This document shows, piece after piece, positions 63,320 through 64,000 of a stretch of DNA of 64,000 bases. Position 1 is the first letter of the stretch; each line of letters starts with the position of its first letter. The translations under genes were made by a program, and so were the position numbers. This stretch comes from Cryobacterium cheniae (GTDB taxonomy: Bacteria; Actinomycetota; Actinomycetes; Actinomycetales; Microbacteriaceae). The stretch covers positions 344,036 to 408,035 of the forward strand of contig NZ_SOGN01000035.1 in NCBI RefSeq assembly GCF_004403395.1. The letters are read 5' to 3'. Under the pieces are notes generated by a model, which saw only the letters and a list, made by a program, of their open reading frames with translations, ran no database searches and was not told the origin of the DNA.

Positions 63320-64000
63320 TCAGCCGACGGCGCGGCGACGACGCAGCACGTCGTCGAGATCGCTCATCCCGGGCGCGGTGTCTCCGACGACCCCCATCGA
63401 CGCGAACCGGCTCGCTGCAGGAACGGCCGGGGCGGTCTCCCGACCGGTCGACGCACGCTTGAGCGGGGTGACGGCCACCTCGAGGGCTGCGGCGCGGCGG
63501 GCGAGTTCCGCCTCCGCGGCCGCCTTGCGCAGTTCGGCGGCGGCATCGACGGATGCCATCGCCGTCTGGGCCACGGATCCGCGCGACAGGTGCATCGGCC
63601 GCGGCAGTGGGAGCGGCGTCCAGCTCGGGGCGACGACGGGCGTCTCCTCGAACTGCACCGGCTCGAAGGCCTGTCCGACCCGGGCGACGCGGCCGGTGAG
63701 CTCTGACCCGTTCGTGGCGGCGGCGTGCTGGTGGGCGCGGCGAGCCGTGCGCGCGAGGCGCGACAGAGCACCGAACGCCAGGGCGGCCGTGGCCAGGCCG
63801 CCGAGGAGCGCCGTCCAGGCACCGCCGGCCGCGACCGCGACAATGCCGGAGACGAAGAATATGACGCCGATGAGCAGGACCAGAGAGGTCAGCGCGCGCA
63901 CCCGGCGCAGGCGGAGGGCCCGCCCCGCCCCGTCGGCCACGACCCTGCCGGCACGAACGGCGGCGGCTTGACCGGCCGCATCCCGGGCGGCGGCGGCACG
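63320..64000 (-). CDS. Membrane protein, unknown function (5' end may lie outside window)
   Basis: The frame is open from the right window edge, with an in-frame GTG at 63940 as an alternative start (206 residues). An Ala/Arg-rich helix is followed by two transmembrane segments ('ALTSLVLLIGVIFFVSGIVAVAAGG' and 'ALLGGLATAALAFGALSRL'). A soluble tail includes an Ala/Glu/Arg helix ('DAAAELRKAAAEAELARRAAALEVAV') and ends 'MSDLDDVLRRRRAVG'. No named family is recognised. The upstream residues continue the same helical character, so the true start is probably beyond 64000. Confidence 0.6.
   Translation of the reverse strand, partial: RAAAARDAAGQAAAVRAGRVVADGAGRALRLRRVRALTSLVLLIGVIFFVSGIVAVAAGGAWTALLGGLATAALAFGALSRLARTARRAHQHAAATNGSELTGRVARVGQAFEPVQFEETPVVAPSWTPLPLPRPMHLSRGSVAQTAMASVDAAAELRKAAAEAELARRAAALEVAVTPLKRASTGRETAPAVPAASRFASMGVVGDTAPGMSDLDDVLRRRRAVG

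Overview
The window is high-GC, gene-dense DNA that reads as the chromosome of an actinobacterium. The best guess is family Microbacteriaceae (Cryobacterium/Leifsonia-like). Support comes from codon use dominated by G/C at third positions, frequent GTG starts, typical family members (DUF4349 lipoprotein, Pr6Pr membrane protein, ThrE-type exporter, stealth protein, PnuC), and the recurring motif ggcatccg/cggatgcc in both orientations. No phage, plasmid, integron, CRISPR or complete IS is visible. One tRNA gene (Ala, anticodon CGC) lies near the right end.

Layout. 1-3.3 kb: the end of a secreted PepSY-like gene, an rraA-type aldolase, a decayed stretch with remnants of a transporter and a PucR regulator, and a class III CoA-transferase. 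3.5-12.3 kb: a galactoside operon (GH42, two ABC permeases, binding lipoprotein, GH36) with a divergent LacI regulator and two operator palindromes between them. 12.4-15.6 kb: acylphosphatase, a membrane protein, a Cys-rich small protein, and an exported flavin amine oxidase whose C-terminal FAD segment sits ahead of the Rossmann motif, i.e. a circular permutation. 16-18.8 kb: a methyltransferase carrying a 9-bp VNTR, and a short-chain dehydrogenase. 18.9-25.7 kb: a second LacI-controlled sugar ABC operon ending in a debranching-type glycosidase. 25.9-29.2 kb: a type III polyketide synthase next to a fused methyltransferase/FAD-monooxygenase. 29.2-37.5 kb: PAP2 phosphatase, metallophosphoesterase, stealth phosphotransferase, DUF1761, thioredoxin-domain protein, PnuC and an aldo/keto reductase. 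37.5-48.7 kb: HrpA helicase, aldo/keto reductases, an amino-acid ABC transporter, sulfurtransferase and an MFS transporter. 48.8-55.3 kb: a PucR regulator diverging from an aldehyde dehydrogenase / acyl-CoA ligase / GMC oxidoreductase operon, which looks like alcohol to aldehyde to acid to acyl-CoA. 55.4-64 kb: aldo/keto reductase, alpha/beta hydrolase, DUF4349 lipoprotein, acyl-CoA dehydrogenase, ThrE-like exporter, small proteins, an AlaX-like editing protein, a frame-disrupted gene, tRNA-Ala and a membrane protein running off the end.

Three themes cut across the genes. First, intergenic spaces hold many long inverted repeats. These include three copies of an exactly 94-bp element with 19-bp terminal inverted repeats, and two palindromes sharing a 28-nt core. 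Second, several conserved enzymes carry in-frame low-complexity expansions (Gly-Gln-Thr, Gly-Ala-Thr, Glu-Pro-Thr-Ile-Ala, Val-Pro-x-Asp), suggesting active replication slippage. Third, operons are tightly coupled by 4-nt ATGA/GTGA overlaps. The strongest candidate novelty is the circularly permuted amine oxidase at 14107-15558, followed by the 94-bp element family and the fused tailoring enzyme beside the type III PKS. All functional calls were made by reading the sequence and recalling families; no database search was run.
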